DNA of 64,000 bases from an uncultured Gemmata sp. (GCA_937924775.1 CALDUT010000007.1:211043-275042); one strand, 5' to 3'; shown: positions 45,496 to 55,814, counted from the stretch's first letter. The notes: generated by a model from the sequence alone, not told the origin. Program-made: numbers and translations.

Positions 45496-47196
45496 ATGCG
45501 TTCCCGCGAACAACTGATGGCCTACCTGCTGCTGGGCGTGATTGTGCTAACGGTGCTGGGCGCTGGCGGCTACTTCTTCATTCTCCGACCGCTGGCTGAT
45601 GTGGAAGCCGCGGAGGTCGCTCTTCACGAAGACATCGAAAAACTCGAAAAAGACCTCGTCACGCAGCGGGCCATCCGCAAGCAAATAGAAATCGCCCGGA
45701 TCCGGAGTTTGCCAGCCGATCTGACACTCGCCGAACACGAGTACATGATCGCCCTCAAACGCCTGGCCGACAACGCGGGCATCACCGACTACAGCACCAC
45801 GAAAAAATCGGTGGACAACTCCTCCCGCGCTGTGCCCCAGATCGCCAAAGGCCGCCCGGCCTACACCAAAATTGCCATCGATCTGAACTTCAAGAAAACC
45901 AACATGAAGGCCCTCACGGAGTTTCTCCGCGGCTACTATAATCTGGGCATTTACCACCAGATCACAGCCCTCTCGATCAAGAAAGATGAAGACCCCAGCG
46001 GCAAAAACACCGCCCGCCGCAACAACCTCAACGTATCCCTGACCACCGAAGCCATTCGCATCGACGGGGCCGAGAACCGCCGCACGCTTGTGCAAATTCC
46101 GGCAGCCTTCGCGGCGCTGGGGGGCGGGGGGCTATATCGTGGCCTGCTCCTGACGCCCAGCGCCGGGCGGGTGGTCGTGCCGCCGCTGCCCACCCCCACC
46201 CTCGCTCCGGTGGGCCGCGATTATGCTTTGATTGTTCAGAAAGACCCCTTCAACGGACCCTACAAAGAGACTCCGCCGCCACCCAAAAAACCTCTGGAAA
46301 TCGCCCGCATCGACGACAAAAAAGTACGTACCGACGACAAACCCACGACGGTTCGTGTCGTTCTGCGGGGCGACAGTGCCAACGGGGCGACCTTCACCGC
46401 CATTGCCAACGACGGCAATCTCTTCCCCGAAGGTGCTCTGAAAGTCGATACCAAGGAATACACCATCGAATTGCCCACCACGTCGGCCTCCAGCGGCAGT
46501 ACCACGATCACAGTGATCGCGACTTCTGCCGATGGTAAAGAAACGGCCAAAACGACCTTCAAAGTGACGGTCGAAGAACCTCCGCCGCCCCCCGAACCGA
46601 AATTGGGGCCGGACATCTCCGAAGTGATCATTCTCATCGGCTCCACCCCGCGGTCCGATGGCACGGCGTGGGCCCGCATCCGCGATAACTATAACCGCCT
46701 CCGGTACGAAATTGAAGCCACCAGCCGAGGCGTGACGGTCATTCGCGAAGAAAAGCTGGCCGGAACGTTGCCGTGGAAAAAAGACCTCGATTACGACTAT
46801 CCGGCGGGTCTACTCGTCATTGCGGATAAGGAAACCGCCACCAAACGGACTTTCAAGGTGCTGGCCATCACTGCGGATGGCCTGATTCTGGCCGATTTGC
46901 GACCCGGAAACACCGCGGAAACGGCCCCGGTCCGGCCCCCCGGCGGCAAAGGCGGAGGCGGCTTCGGGGGGTTCGGGGGTCGCGGGGGCGTACCTCCCAA
47001 ACAGGGCAAAGCCGACCCGCTTGCGGCTTTGGGCGGCAACCCCCTCACCGCGGTACCCAAACCCAAGTACTACCGGTGGGATGTGGGCACGTCGTTGGCC
47101 AAGTTGGTGGAACTGCCGGAACCCGAAGCCCGCAAGATTCTCGAAGCCGTGAAGCAAAATGGCCCAGTATATGAACTTACGGCCAACAGCGACTGA
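45496..47196 (+). CDS. GspM/PilO-like assembly protein
   Basis: 566 residues. One N-terminal transmembrane helix (about 7-30) is followed by an alpha-helical coiled-coil (35-75, rich in Glu/Asp/Lys) and a PilO-like ferredoxin domain (about 110-190; FKKTNMKALTEFLRGYYNLGIYHQITALSIKKDE). The rest is unusual: a Pro-rich linker with PPPPKKP, a beta-sandwich-like region (about 270-360) with PTTSASSGSTTITVIATSADGKE, and a final domain with a Gly-rich loop (GGKGGGGFGGFGG at about 485). That extra 370 residues has no equivalent in ordinary GspM/PilO and would lie in the periplasm, facing the secretin. Confidence 0.78.
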   Translation: MRSREQLMAYLLLGVIVLTVLGAGGYFFILRPLADVEAAEVALHEDIEKLEKDLVTQRAIRKQIEIARIRSLPADLTLAEHEYMIALKRLADNAGITDYSTTKKSVDNSSRAVPQIAKGRPAYTKIAIDLNFKKTNMKALTEFLRGYYNLGIYHQITALSIKKDEDPSGKNTARRNNLNVSLTTEAIRIDGAENRRTLVQIPAAFAALGGGGLYRGLLLTPSAGRVVVPPLPTPTLAPVGRDYALIVQKDPFNGPYKETPPPPKKPLEIARIDDKKVRTDDKPTTVRVVLRGDSANGATFTAIANDGNLFPEGALKVDTKEYTIELPTTSASSGSTTITVIATSADGKETAKTTFKVTVEEPPPPPEPKLGPDISEVIILIGSTPRSDGTAWARIRDNYNRLRYEIEATSRGVTVIREEKLAGTLPWKKDLDYDYPAGLLVIADKETATKRTFKVLAITADGLILADLRPGNTAETAPVRPPGGKGGGGFGGFGGRGGVPPKQGKADPLAALGGNPLTAVPKPKYYRWDVGTSLAKLVELPEPEARKILEAVKQNGPVYELTANSD

Positions 47197-47727
47197 CCGC
47201 GGGGGACCCAGATCGCCCTTCCACCCGACGGCGGGCCGGCCGGGGGCCAAGGGTTGCCCCAAAACCGCCAGCCGGACAGCTCAACGCGAGTAGCGATGGC
47301 GCTGAAGCTGGCGGCCCCAAAAGGGGGCAGGTGCTCCCGAGAGTGTTCGCCGAGCGTCGCTGGGGGCGATGGTCGCGGGCCTTGACGGACAATCGGGTGA
47401 AATGGGGTGAGCTTGGTGGCTGAGGTGGTCTCGGGGGTTCCCGAGCTGTCGGAGGCCCTCGGGGGATGGGAGTTTTTTGATTTTCTCATCGTGATTTCAC
47501 CATGTAAGAGCGGCGGCATTGCGGTAAACTGAGAACAGATTAAAAGTTGTTGGGAGTGTAGTAGTTTTTCTGGTCTCGCCGAGAAAAGTGCCGATATTAG
47601 GTTTGCTACGGGAGAACGCGTTCCCACCCAGGGGTTGGCTCGCAGGCCCGGATGACTGCCCGAACAACCCAATGGCCAATGCCGCGAACTTACCGTACAG
47701 GTGCGTTGTCGCAGTTAGGGGGATGTC
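47197..47727. other. Gap before the secretin gene, 531 bp
   Basis: No gene seen. There is a lower-GC stretch at about 47480-47600. GGGGG precedes the secretin ATG at 47728. No clear promoter or repeat was identified. Confidence 0.4.
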
Positions 47728-50700
47728 ATGGGTCAACGTCGCGATACCCGCTCAGGCTCGGGGTCTATCTGGAAACTCTTCCGGCTGCGTCGGTGGCTTC
47801 CGGGCACGCTGGCGGTGGCCGCCGGTCTGAGCGGCCCGGTCGATGTTGCCCGTGCCCAGTCCGGCTCGGATACGCCACCCACTATGCCGACACCGGCCAA
47901 ACCTGGGACCGTGGTCCCGCTCAAACCCGCGACCTCCGGTACCCCCACCCCGTCCGCGACAACGGAAAAAACCGTTGTTGTTCATTTCGACAAAGCGCCG
48001 TGGGATGATGTTCTGGAATGGTATGCCAAAGAAACCGGACTGACGCTCATCACCACCGTCAAACCCACCGGTAGCCTGACGCTCAAACCCGGCAAAGACA
48101 AGCAATACACCATGGGGCAAGTCACCGACTTGCTCAACGAGGCTCTCACGCAGCAGAAGTTCATCCTCATCCGCCGGCACATGACCTTCTTCATTCATCC
48201 TGCGGATGAAAAGATCGACCCAACGCTGCTGCCGCGGATCGAACTGTCGGAATTGGCCTCCCGCGGCAAAACGGAGATTGTGCAAGTCATCATCCCGCTC
48301 GAAGGGATGGTGGTCGCTGATGTGCAGGAAGAGCTGAAGAAACTGCTGACGCCCTTCGGTACGCTCGTGCCTTTGGAAACCCCCAACTTCCTACTCATTC
48401 AAGATACCGTCGGGAACATCAACCGGATCCGCGACACGCTGGAACGCGCCAAAGGCATCGGCGGCCGTTCGGATACGCTTGACCATGTCTGCAAATGGCG
48501 GCGGGCGCAAGAGATCGCCAACATCCTCAAAGATGTTCTCACCGACAAAGACACGCAAGCGAACGTGACCGGCACGAACATGATGATGACGCCGTCGTTC
48601 GGCACCGATCCGCGTTTTGGCGGCTTTGGCGGCTGGGGTGATCGCGGTTTTGGTGGTTGGGGCGACCGGGGGAGCTGGGGCGATCGCGGCAGTTCCAGCA
48701 GCGGCCGCTCGTCGTCGCCGTCCACCAATGCCCGGATGAAGACTGTACAAATCGCGGTCGATTCTCGACGCAATGCCGTGATTGTCACGGCCCCCCAAGA
48801 TAAAATCGTGGTAGCCCGGCAGATCATCGAAACGCAAGATAAGCAGATCAACCCCACCGATAAACCCGTAGTGCCCCAAGAACCGGTGGCGCAGACCTAC
48901 AACGTTCCTGCGGGTTCGGCCCTCGAAATGGCCAAAGCCATCTCGCAAAAATACCCGTGGATCAGCTGCGTCGGCCTGCCGCAGCAGAACCAAATTCTCG
49001 TCTTTGCGGGCAAAGACGACCAGGACATTGTCCGGGCTATGCTCGGTTCCGACACCGGCGGCGTGACCTCGGAAACGGTCTTTATCCCGCTCAACCTCCT
49101 CGATCCCACCGAAGCCGCGGCCACGATCGTCAAGCTGATGCCCAGCTCGACCGCGGGGGGGCCCAGCGTCGAAGCGGTGAAAAGTGGCAACTATGGCCTT
49201 ATGGTCAAAGGCACGACCACCCATATCGACGACATCAAGAAAATCCTCCGCGGCTTGGGTGAACAAGTCGATACGGGCACGAGCACGCCATCCAACCTGC
49301 CCAATACACGCATTCTCACTCTCGGTGAGAATACCAACGCTCAACTGGTCGCTGAACTTCTGGGTCGGGCGATGGAAGGCATGGGCAAACGGGTGATCAT
49401 CAACGACCCACTCGCCCCGCCACGGCGCCAACCCAACCTGCCGCCCATCACGCCGCAGCCCCAACCCCAACCGCAGTCCAACCCCGGTCCGAATTTTCCG
49501 CAATTACAACCGCCCAAACTGCCGACCCCGGCCAAACCCAAATACCCCGACGTCAACCACCGGCAGCCGACGTTGCAGTCGGTCAATGCCCAGATCGTCG
49601 ATCCGGAGAAAACCGACGGCAAACCGGTGACCATCACCATCTCCGGCGGCAAACTCATCATCCAAAGCGATGATACCAAAGCCCTAGATATGCTGGCGCA
49701 ACTGTACCGGATCATCACCACCGATGGCACCAAGATCGATAAAAGTGTCATGCGGGTGATTCCGCTGAAGTACGTCTCCGCGGAAGATGCCGCTCGGGAA
49801 ATCACGGAAATCTTCAACGGCCCCCAACAGCAACAAGGCGGTGGTGGCCGCGGTGGGCCTGGCGGTGGCCGAGCCCCCGGGGGCCTTTTTGGTGGCAATC
49901 CGTTGGGGGCCTTGCTCGGCGGCCTGACCGGCGGCAATGAAGGAGCCGCGACACCTCAACCCAAGCGGGTCCGAGTCGTGGCAGAAAAGAGCAGTAACTC
50001 GCTTATCGTGGTCGAAGCCAGCCCGCTTGACCTGATGCTCATCGAGAAACTGTTGGCGGGGGTCATCGACGGCGGTCAGAACGATTCCGCCGCGGTAATG
50101 AAAACCTTCGTGATCCCCTTGAAAAATGCCGAAGCCAGCGAAATGGCGTCGATCATTCGCAGCGTCTACAGCAGTGCCATGACCAGCAGTGGCGGCAATG
50201 CCCAGGTGGGGCAGTTGCCCTTCCTCTTCGGAGGTCTGGCCGGTGGCGGGGGCGGCGGTGGGCAACCGGCTCGGCCGCCCGCGTTGTCGTTGGCGGTGGA
50301 TGATCGCAGCAACAGTATTATCCTCTTCTGCGCTGAAACGCTCTACAACGATATCTACACGCTCGTGACGCAACTCGACAACGCCACCGTCAGCACAACC
50401 GAAGTGGTCGAGTTGGTGAAGCTCAAAGGGGTCGATCCCAACCTGATGCAACAGGCGATCAACGCCCTGCAAGGCCGTGACACCCGCGGTATCGCAGGGG
50501 GCTTAGGTCGCGGCGGTATCGGGGGCTTCGGTGGGCTCGGCACTGGCGGGTTTGGTGGTTTGGGTGGCACCGGGGGCTTCGGTGGGCTCGGCACTGGTGG
50601 GTTTGGTGGTTTGGGTGGCACCGGGGGCTTCGGTGGGCTCGGCACTGGCGGCTTTGGCGGTACGCGGGGCGGCTTCGGCATCACCACCGGCGGCTTTGGC

Positions 50701-53700
50701 GGTACCGGTGGCATACGCGGAGGAGGAACGACCGGGGGCAGAGGCGGCGGGGGAGGCCGCGGCGGAGGCCGAGTCAGTCTCGGCCCGACGGAGGGCCCCT
50801 TAAATTTTGACTACCGGGGCAAGGATGCCCCTTCGGTGGCCCGCGAATTCCGACTCTACGATCCAGAAACCGACGAACCCGATCTTGGCTACAACCGCCC
50901 GGCCCATGCCCGGCCCCGCAACGAGATTCTTCAAATTGGCGGCCTCCAAGCACAGCCGCCCGGCGCTGCGGTTCCCGGCGAGCCGGTCTGGCCGGAGATG
51001 AAACCGCCCACTGCTCCCCGCGGCTACACCGCGCGGGAAGGCTCGGGGATCACCACCTTCACCAGCCCAGCACCCCGCGGGGTCATCTCGGCCATTCCCG
51101 TCCAGGGTTTGGATGTCCTCGTCGTTCGCACCCAAGATGCGAAGGACTTGGAAATCGTCCTCCAACTCATTGATCTGTTGGCGGAAGCCTCCAAAGGGAC
51201 ACAACCGCGGGTCGAGGTGGTTCACCTCAACCACGGCGATTGCAACTATGTGGCCGATACCCTCAACTCGATCTTTGCCCGCTTGCCGCTCGACCAGCAG
51301 GGCAACTATCTGCCCACCGGCAGTCGGCCACCGGTGGGAGGCATTGGCGGTTTGGGCGGGGCTGCGGCCACTGCGGGCCTCAACCCCAGCCAGAATGTTT
51401 ACGCCTTGGCCCTGCCGCGGTTCAATGCCATTCTCATCGCCGCACCCGAGGCGATCTTCAACGATGTGATCCGCGAAATGCGGCGGATCCTCGATCAGCC
51501 GAATGCTGCGCCGTTCAAGGCGTTCTACCTGAAAAAGGCATCGGCCCAGATCGTGGCGTCGCAATTGCAGAACTTTTGGAACACTCGTTATCCGGGGGAT
51601 TCCCTCGCGCAGAATCAGTTCCGCGTCACCTTCGATGTCGCCAACAACATTGTCTTTGTGCAAGGCAGTCCGAGCGATTTGGCCGATGTCGAAGAGCTGA
51701 TCAAGTACATGGATTCGCCCGGCAACAAAGCCGTCAATGAGGTGCGGATTTTCTATCTGAGAAACGCGATTGCCGATGAACTCGGGCAGATTCTCAGTAA
51801 CGCCATCTCCTCGAACGTGGTCAATCCGATCGCCCAATCGCAGTTGACTGGTCCGGTAGCACAGCAAGCCGGTGGGGCCGCCTTCTTCACACAAGGAACG
51901 GGTGTACAATTAGGGGGCGGTGGTGGTCAGTTGGGCGGTGGGCAGTTGGGCCAGCTCGGTGGCCAATTGGGGGGCCAGCTCGGCGGCCAGTTAGGAGGGC
52001 AACTCGGCGGCCAACTCGGACCACAGGCCGGTTTGGGGCAAATTGCCGTTCGCCAGATCAATGCCATCATCCCGACGATCGGCACTGGTACCGGGGGCGG
52101 CCTGGTGACCAAAACCAAAGCCATCAGTTTCTTATCCCCCAAAGATGGCAAGACTTACGAAACCGGCTATCTGGAAGACGTCAACATCGTTCCGAGTGCC
52201 CGGGTTAACGCCCTCATCGTCTCCGCACCGAAGGAAACGATGACCCTCATCCAGATGCTCATCGAGAGCCTCGATACGGTGGCCGCCGCTCGGTCGTATG
52301 TCAACGTGTTCCGCCTGCCGCGGGGTATGGATGCGGTACTGACCGGCAACCTGATCGCGCAGCTCTTCACCGGTCAGGGCCGGCAACAAACCGGCTTAGC
52401 GCAGCAGCCCGGTGGTTTGCAGGGGCAACAGCAATTCATCACCCGGCCGCTGATCACCCTCACTGGCAACCCGGCCGACGGCGCCTCGCTCATTGATCTG
52501 CGGATTTCCGTGGATGATCGCACCAATAGCCTCATCGTCGCCGGTTCGCTCAACGACCTGGAAGCGATCCGGGCGATCATCGAGCGGTTGGAGGTGGGGG
52601 CGGCCGATGCCCAAAGCGGGCGACTGAGTGCAGTGGTCAAACTCCGCAATGCCGCGGCTGCGGACGTACAAAACGCCATCAATACCTTCTTCCAGAACCA
52701 ATTGACGGCTTACCAGAACGCCGGTTTCAACACCGCATATCAGCAATTGCTGCGGCAGGTGGTAGTGGTGGCCGAGCCGATCAGCAATACCGTGCTGATT
52801 CAGGCCACACCACAATATTTTGATGAGATCCGACAGATCATTGAAAGGCTGGACAGTCAACCGCCACAAGTGCTGATCCAAGTGACGATTGCCGAAGTGC
52901 AATTGAACAATGCCCGCGAACTGGGGGTCGAAGCCGGTCTGCAATCGCCGATATTCTTCAACCGGGCCCCGACAGGCACGGGTTTGGGCTTCAACTTCAA
53001 TACGCCCTTTCCCAGTACGACACTGCCGCCCAACGTTGTCAGTGAGGGGGTGGTGGGTTTCCAAGGCTTGGGGAATTTGGGGGTTGGTCGCACATCCGCG
53101 ACGCAGGGCTTCAATGGCTTTGTTTTCTCGGCCTCCAGCAACACCTTCAGCCTACTGTTGCGAGCTTTGGAATCGCAGGGTCGGGTTGATGTCTTGAGTC
53201 GGCCCCAAATTCAAGTCGCGGATGGGCAGATCGGCTTCATGAACGTCGGCCAGAACTTCCCGATTGCGACCGCCTCTACGATCGCCGTGGGCGGGTTGGC
53301 ACAACAGGGCATCGAGTATGTCCCGGTCGGTGTGACGTTGCAGGTGGTTCCGCGGGTAAACCCGGATGGCAAGGTGCTGTTGCGGGTTGCGCCGCGGGTT
53401 TCGAGTGTGCAGCCCGGACAGATCAACCTCGGCGGCGGTGTGCTGGCCCCGGTCTTCAACGAACAGGTGGTTGAAACCACCGTGCTCGCCTCCGATGGTG
53501 AAACGATCATTCTGGGAGGATTGATCACCCGGCAAGAGGCCCGGCAAGAGAATGGTATCCCCTACTTCAAGGATATTCCCTACGTTGGGGCCCTCTTCCG
53601 CTTCCGCACGCACAACATCCAACGGCGTGAGCTGCTGATCATTCTGACACCGCACATCATCCGCAGCGAATACGACCAAGCGCGGTTTTTGGCGGAAGAA

Positions 53701-54684
53701 GCCGGCCAAACTTCCCACTGCTGGCCCGAGGTTATCAACGCCCACAAACACGGGGGGGAAATTATCCTCCCGGCGACTCAAGGGGCCCGGCCGGTGCGGG
53801 TCGATCCGCAGAGCGTCCCGCCGACGAACTTGGGCGATCCGATCCCGCTCAACGGGGCCCCGCCTGCTCCGGCACCCGGACCGGTGCCCATGCCATCGGC
53901 CAGCCAACCCGCCGGACCGGTTTCCATGGGATCCCTGCCGCAAGCCCAGCCATATCCCGCCACAGCGCCGGTAGCCGGGCCTGCCACTTATCCGGCCGCT
54001 CAACCCCCGGTGCCATCGCTGGTACCGCCCGCGACCGCTGTTTCTCCTGCCCTGCCAGCACCAAGCGGGCTGGGCGTGGGGATGCCCGGGGCGATGGTTC
54101 CCACCGTGCCCACAACGACCACACCGGGGTCCGGGAGCGTCTCTCACAGCCCGATTCCCATGAATAGTGGGCACCCGACGTTCACGCCACCGGCGTTCCA
54201 GCCACCTCCACAATCCGTGGCCGCGGCCACTTCTACCCCGATTGCCCCGGTGAGTGCCCCACTTCTGCCGGCCACTCACACAGTCCAACCGGCGGTCGCT
54301 CCCGCGGCGGCTCAACCGCAACCGCATATGCAGCCGGTCGCGATTCCCACCGCGATGCCGGGGGCCACACCGGCTCCTGCCGGGCTTCCACCGGCCACGA
54401 TGCTGCCCACGGTGACCCCACCGGCTGCAACTCCCCCCGCAGCGATGCCTCCAGGTGTGGCTTCGCCGGCCACGATGCCCCCGCAAACGCCCTTGTCGCG
54501 TGAACTGATGCCGGGTATGCCGGTGGTGGGGGTAACGCCAACAACCGCGCGGCACGGCTATGTCATGAGCGGGGGAACATCGTCCACCCCGACCCAACCG
54601 GCATCTGGGCAGGAAGCCCCACCGACAACACACAAACCATTCCTCAAAGCCAAGGAGGGCGATGCATGGGCGTTCGGCCGCTGA
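47728..54684 (+). CDS. gspD: Giant secretin (GspD-like)
   Basis: 2318 residues, about three times the usual 650-750. A signal peptide (cleaved near ARAQ, about residue 44) and a Pro/Thr linker precede an N0 domain (about 80-165). Then come about twelve N1/NolW-like modules, recognisable by strands such as VQVIIPLEGMVVADVQEELKKLL, VFIPLNLLDPTEAAATIVKLM, VMRVIPLKYVSAEDAAREITEIF, FKAFYLKKASAQIVASQLQNF and VRIFYLRNAIADELGQIL. Gly-rich linkers lie at about 915-1020 and 1395-1430. The secretin channel domain is at about 1711-1975 (VLIQVTIAEVQLNN; VVETTVLASDGETIILGGLI; ELLIILTPHIIRS). A Pro/Ala-rich tail of about 310 residues ends the protein. It should form the outer-membrane pore of the system encoded upstream. 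Confidence 0.9.
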   Translation: MGQRRDTRSGSGSIWKLFRLRRWLPGTLAVAAGLSGPVDVARAQSGSDTPPTMPTPAKPGTVVPLKPATSGTPTPSATTEKTVVVHFDKAPWDDVLEWYAKETGLTLITTVKPTGSLTLKPGKDKQYTMGQVTDLLNEALTQQKFILIRRHMTFFIHPADEKIDPTLLPRIELSELASRGKTEIVQVIIPLEGMVVADVQEELKKLLTPFGTLVPLETPNFLLIQDTVGNINRIRDTLERAKGIGGRSDTLDHVCKWRRAQEIANILKDVLTDKDTQANVTGTNMMMTPSFGTDPRFGGFGGWGDRGFGGWGDRGSWGDRGSSSSGRSSSPSTNARMKTVQIAVDSRRNAVIVTAPQDKIVVARQIIETQDKQINPTDKPVVPQEPVAQTYNVPAGSALEMAKAISQKYPWISCVGLPQQNQILVFAGKDDQDIVRAMLGSDTGGVTSETVFIPLNLLDPTEAAATIVKLMPSSTAGGPSVEAVKSGNYGLMVKGTTTHIDDIKKILRGLGEQVDTGTSTPSNLPNTRILTLGENTNAQLVAELLGRAMEGMGKRVIINDPLAPPRRQPNLPPITPQPQPQPQSNPGPNFPQLQPPKLPTPAKPKYPDVNHRQPTLQSVNAQIVDPEKTDGKPVTITISGGKLIIQSDDTKALDMLAQLYRIITTDGTKIDKSVMRVIPLKYVSAEDAAREITEIFNGPQQQQGGGGRGGPGGGRAPGGLFGGNPLGALLGGLTGGNEGAATPQPKRVRVVAEKSSNSLIVVEASPLDLMLIEKLLAGVIDGGQNDSAAVMKTFVIPLKNAEASEMASIIRSVYSSAMTSSGGNAQVGQLPFLFGGLAGGGGGGGQPARPPALSLAVDDRSNSIILFCAETLYNDIYTLVTQLDNATVSTTEVVELVKLKGVDPNLMQQAINALQGRDTRGIAGGLGRGGIGGFGGLGTGGFGGLGGTGGFGGLGTGGFGGLGGTGGFGGLGTGGFGGTRGGFGITTGGFGGTGGIRGGGTTGGRGGGGGRGGGRVSLGPTEGPLNFDYRGKDAPSVAREFRLYDPETDEPDLGYNRPAHARPRNEILQIGGLQAQPPGAAVPGEPVWPEMKPPTAPRGYTAREGSGITTFTSPAPRGVISAIPVQGLDVLVVRTQDAKDLEIVLQLIDLLAEASKGTQPRVEVVHLNHGDCNYVADTLNSIFARLPLDQQGNYLPTGSRPPVGGIGGLGGAAATAGLNPSQNVYALALPRFNAILIAAPEAIFNDVIREMRRILDQPNAAPFKAFYLKKASAQIVASQLQNFWNTRYPGDSLAQNQFRVTFDVANNIVFVQGSPSDLADVEELIKYMDSPGNKAVNEVRIFYLRNAIADELGQILSNAISSNVVNPIAQSQLTGPVAQQAGGAAFFTQGTGVQLGGGGGQLGGGQLGQLGGQLGGQLGGQLGGQLGGQLGPQAGLGQIAVRQINAIIPTIGTGTGGGLVTKTKAISFLSPKDGKTYETGYLEDVNIVPSARVNALIVSAPKETMTLIQMLIESLDTVAAARSYVNVFRLPRGMDAVLTGNLIAQLFTGQGRQQTGLAQQPGGLQGQQQFITRPLITLTGNPADGASLIDLRISVDDRTNSLIVAGSLNDLEAIRAIIERLEVGAADAQSGRLSAVVKLRNAAAADVQNAINTFFQNQLTAYQNAGFNTAYQQLLRQVVVVAEPISNTVLIQATPQYFDEIRQIIERLDSQPPQVLIQVTIAEVQLNNARELGVEAGLQSPIFFNRAPTGTGLGFNFNTPFPSTTLPPNVVSEGVVGFQGLGNLGVGRTSATQGFNGFVFSASSNTFSLLLRALESQGRVDVLSRPQIQVADGQIGFMNVGQNFPIATASTIAVGGLAQQGIEYVPVGVTLQVVPRVNPDGKVLLRVAPRVSSVQPGQINLGGGVLAPVFNEQVVETTVLASDGETIILGGLITRQEARQENGIPYFKDIPYVGALFRFRTHNIQRRELLIILTPHIIRSEYDQARFLAEEAGQTSHCWPEVINAHKHGGEIILPATQGARPVRVDPQSVPPTNLGDPIPLNGAPPAPAPGPVPMPSASQPAGPVSMGSLPQAQPYPATAPVAGPATYPAAQPPVPSLVPPATAVSPALPAPSGLGVGMPGAMVPTVPTTTTPGSGSVSHSPIPMNSGHPTFTPPAFQPPPQSVAAATSTPIAPVSAPLLPATHTVQPAVAPAAAQPQPHMQPVAIPTAMPGATPAPAGLPPATMLPTVTPPAATPPAAMPPGVASPATMPPQTPLSRELMPGMPVVGVTPTTARHGYVMSGGTSSTPTQPASGQEAPPTTHKPFLKAKEGDAWAFGR
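50524..50662 (+). repeat. 51-bp tandem repeat inside the secretin gene
   Basis: Units 50524-50574 and 50575-50625 differ by one base, and a partial third (50626-50662) follows before the sequence diverges. They code for alternating Gly-Phe-Gly-Gly-Leu-Gly repeats. Such repeats change copy number by slippage, in whole codons here. Confidence 0.85.
51914..52024 (+). repeat. 12-base codon repeat coding Gly-Gly-Gln-Leu
   Basis: A run coding for about eight GGQL or GQLGG units, with variable third bases (GGCCAGCTCGGC, GGGCAACTCGGC and similar). Because synonymous positions differ, the array is older than the 51-bp repeat or selected at the protein level. It separates two N-domain modules. Confidence 0.75.
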
Positions 54685-55814
54685 GTGCTTGGCTCGCTGC
54701 CGGGGTGTTGATCCTTGGCAGTGGCTGTACGACACTCGATTCCAGCAGAAGTTCCAAAGTGGATGTGACACAACCCGGGGCGCTGCCCCCGCCGCAAGAA
54801 TTGGCGCAGCAGAATGCCGCGGCGGCCAGTGGTGTCGTGCCCGCGGGAGGGATTCCGGCCACCGCCGCGCCCGCGACGCCGGCCAGCCTGCCGAAAGTGC
54901 CCACGCTTTCCAGTATCGCCTCCCAGTTGGGCTTGAAGACGCAACCGAGCGAATTGGCCCTCGGTTGGCGGAACCGCGTGGCTTACTTGCCCGATCCGGC
55001 TCGCAATGGGGTGATGAGCCCTGGTTTGGTTGGGCAAATGTTTCTCTTCGGCTACAACGGGTCGAAGCTCGAATTCGTCGAAGCCGATGGCGTTCTGACG
55101 GTCGATGTCATCGACAGAACGCCCCGGCCGGCCGGAGCCGCCGCACCGTTGCCCGAACGGTGGCAATTCAACACCGACATGCTCAAACGCTTGCAAACGG
55201 TGGATGAAACCTTTGGTCGCAGCTATGTGCTGTTCTTGCCGTGGCCAGCGTATCGCCCGGATGTTACTCGCGTCGAAATCAGCGCCCGCTTCGACCCGAC
55301 CCATGGTCATACTCTCTTCTCGCCCCCGTCGATTCTCACTCTGGAAAATACGCCCCACGACACCCCGGTATGGGGTGACGTGCAGAAGTCGAGCCGGCCG
55401 CTGAACGTGGCGAACAAACCGCCGCTCATGCAGCCCATCACCAGCAATCCCCTGCCGAATGCCTTGCAACCCATCGGCAGTCCGGGAGTTTCTGCCCCCT
55501 CCCCGTGGATTTACCCCCTCTCATCCCAACCTGGGCCTATGCCCGCGGCTTCCCCCGCTTCTCCAGCGGGAATGCTGAACCCGGGGGTAGTGCCGCCCGT
55601 CCCGGTATCATCGCCCTCAGCGATGCCGATGACCGTGGCTCCGCCCACCGGTCCCATGCCGGCTGCCATACCGGCTATGACGCCACCACCCGCTATATCA
55701 TCACCGATGGCCGCACCCGCGACCATGTCGGTAGCACCATCGCCGAGCATGGCCCCGGTGGCGCCATCGCCACCTCCGGGATTGCCGCCCATTGCCATCA
55801 GTGTGAACCGCTGA
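54666..55814 (+). CDS. Lipoprotein at the end of the secretion locus
   Basis: 382 residues. A signal peptide with lipobox LGSGC (Cys at about 21) marks it as lipid-anchored. After an Ala/Pro-rich linker, a globular region (about 80-250) reads FLFGYNGSKLEFVEADGVLTVDVID, SYVLFLPWPAYRPDVTRVEISARFDPTHGHTLFSPP; a Pro/Met/Ala-rich tail of about 120 residues follows, like the tail of the secretin. The start overlaps the secretin gene by 19 bp. Position suggests a pilotin or secretin-associated lipoprotein, but no pilotin signature is visible. It is the last gene before a strong hairpin. Confidence 0.75.
   Translation: MGVRPLSAWLAAGVLILGSGCTTLDSSRSSKVDVTQPGALPPPQELAQQNAAAASGVVPAGGIPATAAPATPASLPKVPTLSSIASQLGLKTQPSELALGWRNRVAYLPDPARNGVMSPGLVGQMFLFGYNGSKLEFVEADGVLTVDVIDRTPRPAGAAAPLPERWQFNTDMLKRLQTVDETFGRSYVLFLPWPAYRPDVTRVEISARFDPTHGHTLFSPPSILTLENTPHDTPVWGDVQKSSRPLNVANKPPLMQPITSNPLPNALQPIGSPGVSAPSPWIYPLSSQPGPMPAASPASPAGMLNPGVVPPVPVSSPSAMPMTVAPPTGPMPAAIPAMTPPPAISSPMAAPATMSVAPSPSMAPVAPSPPPGLPPIAISVNR

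Noticed and set aside
50524..50662. CRISPR-like repeat array
   Set aside because: The repeats are contiguous, have no spacers and lie in frame inside the secretin gene.
53152..54771. 539-codon minus-strand frame
   Set aside because: Antisense to the secretin; composition is Arg/Gly/His-rich without any motif.
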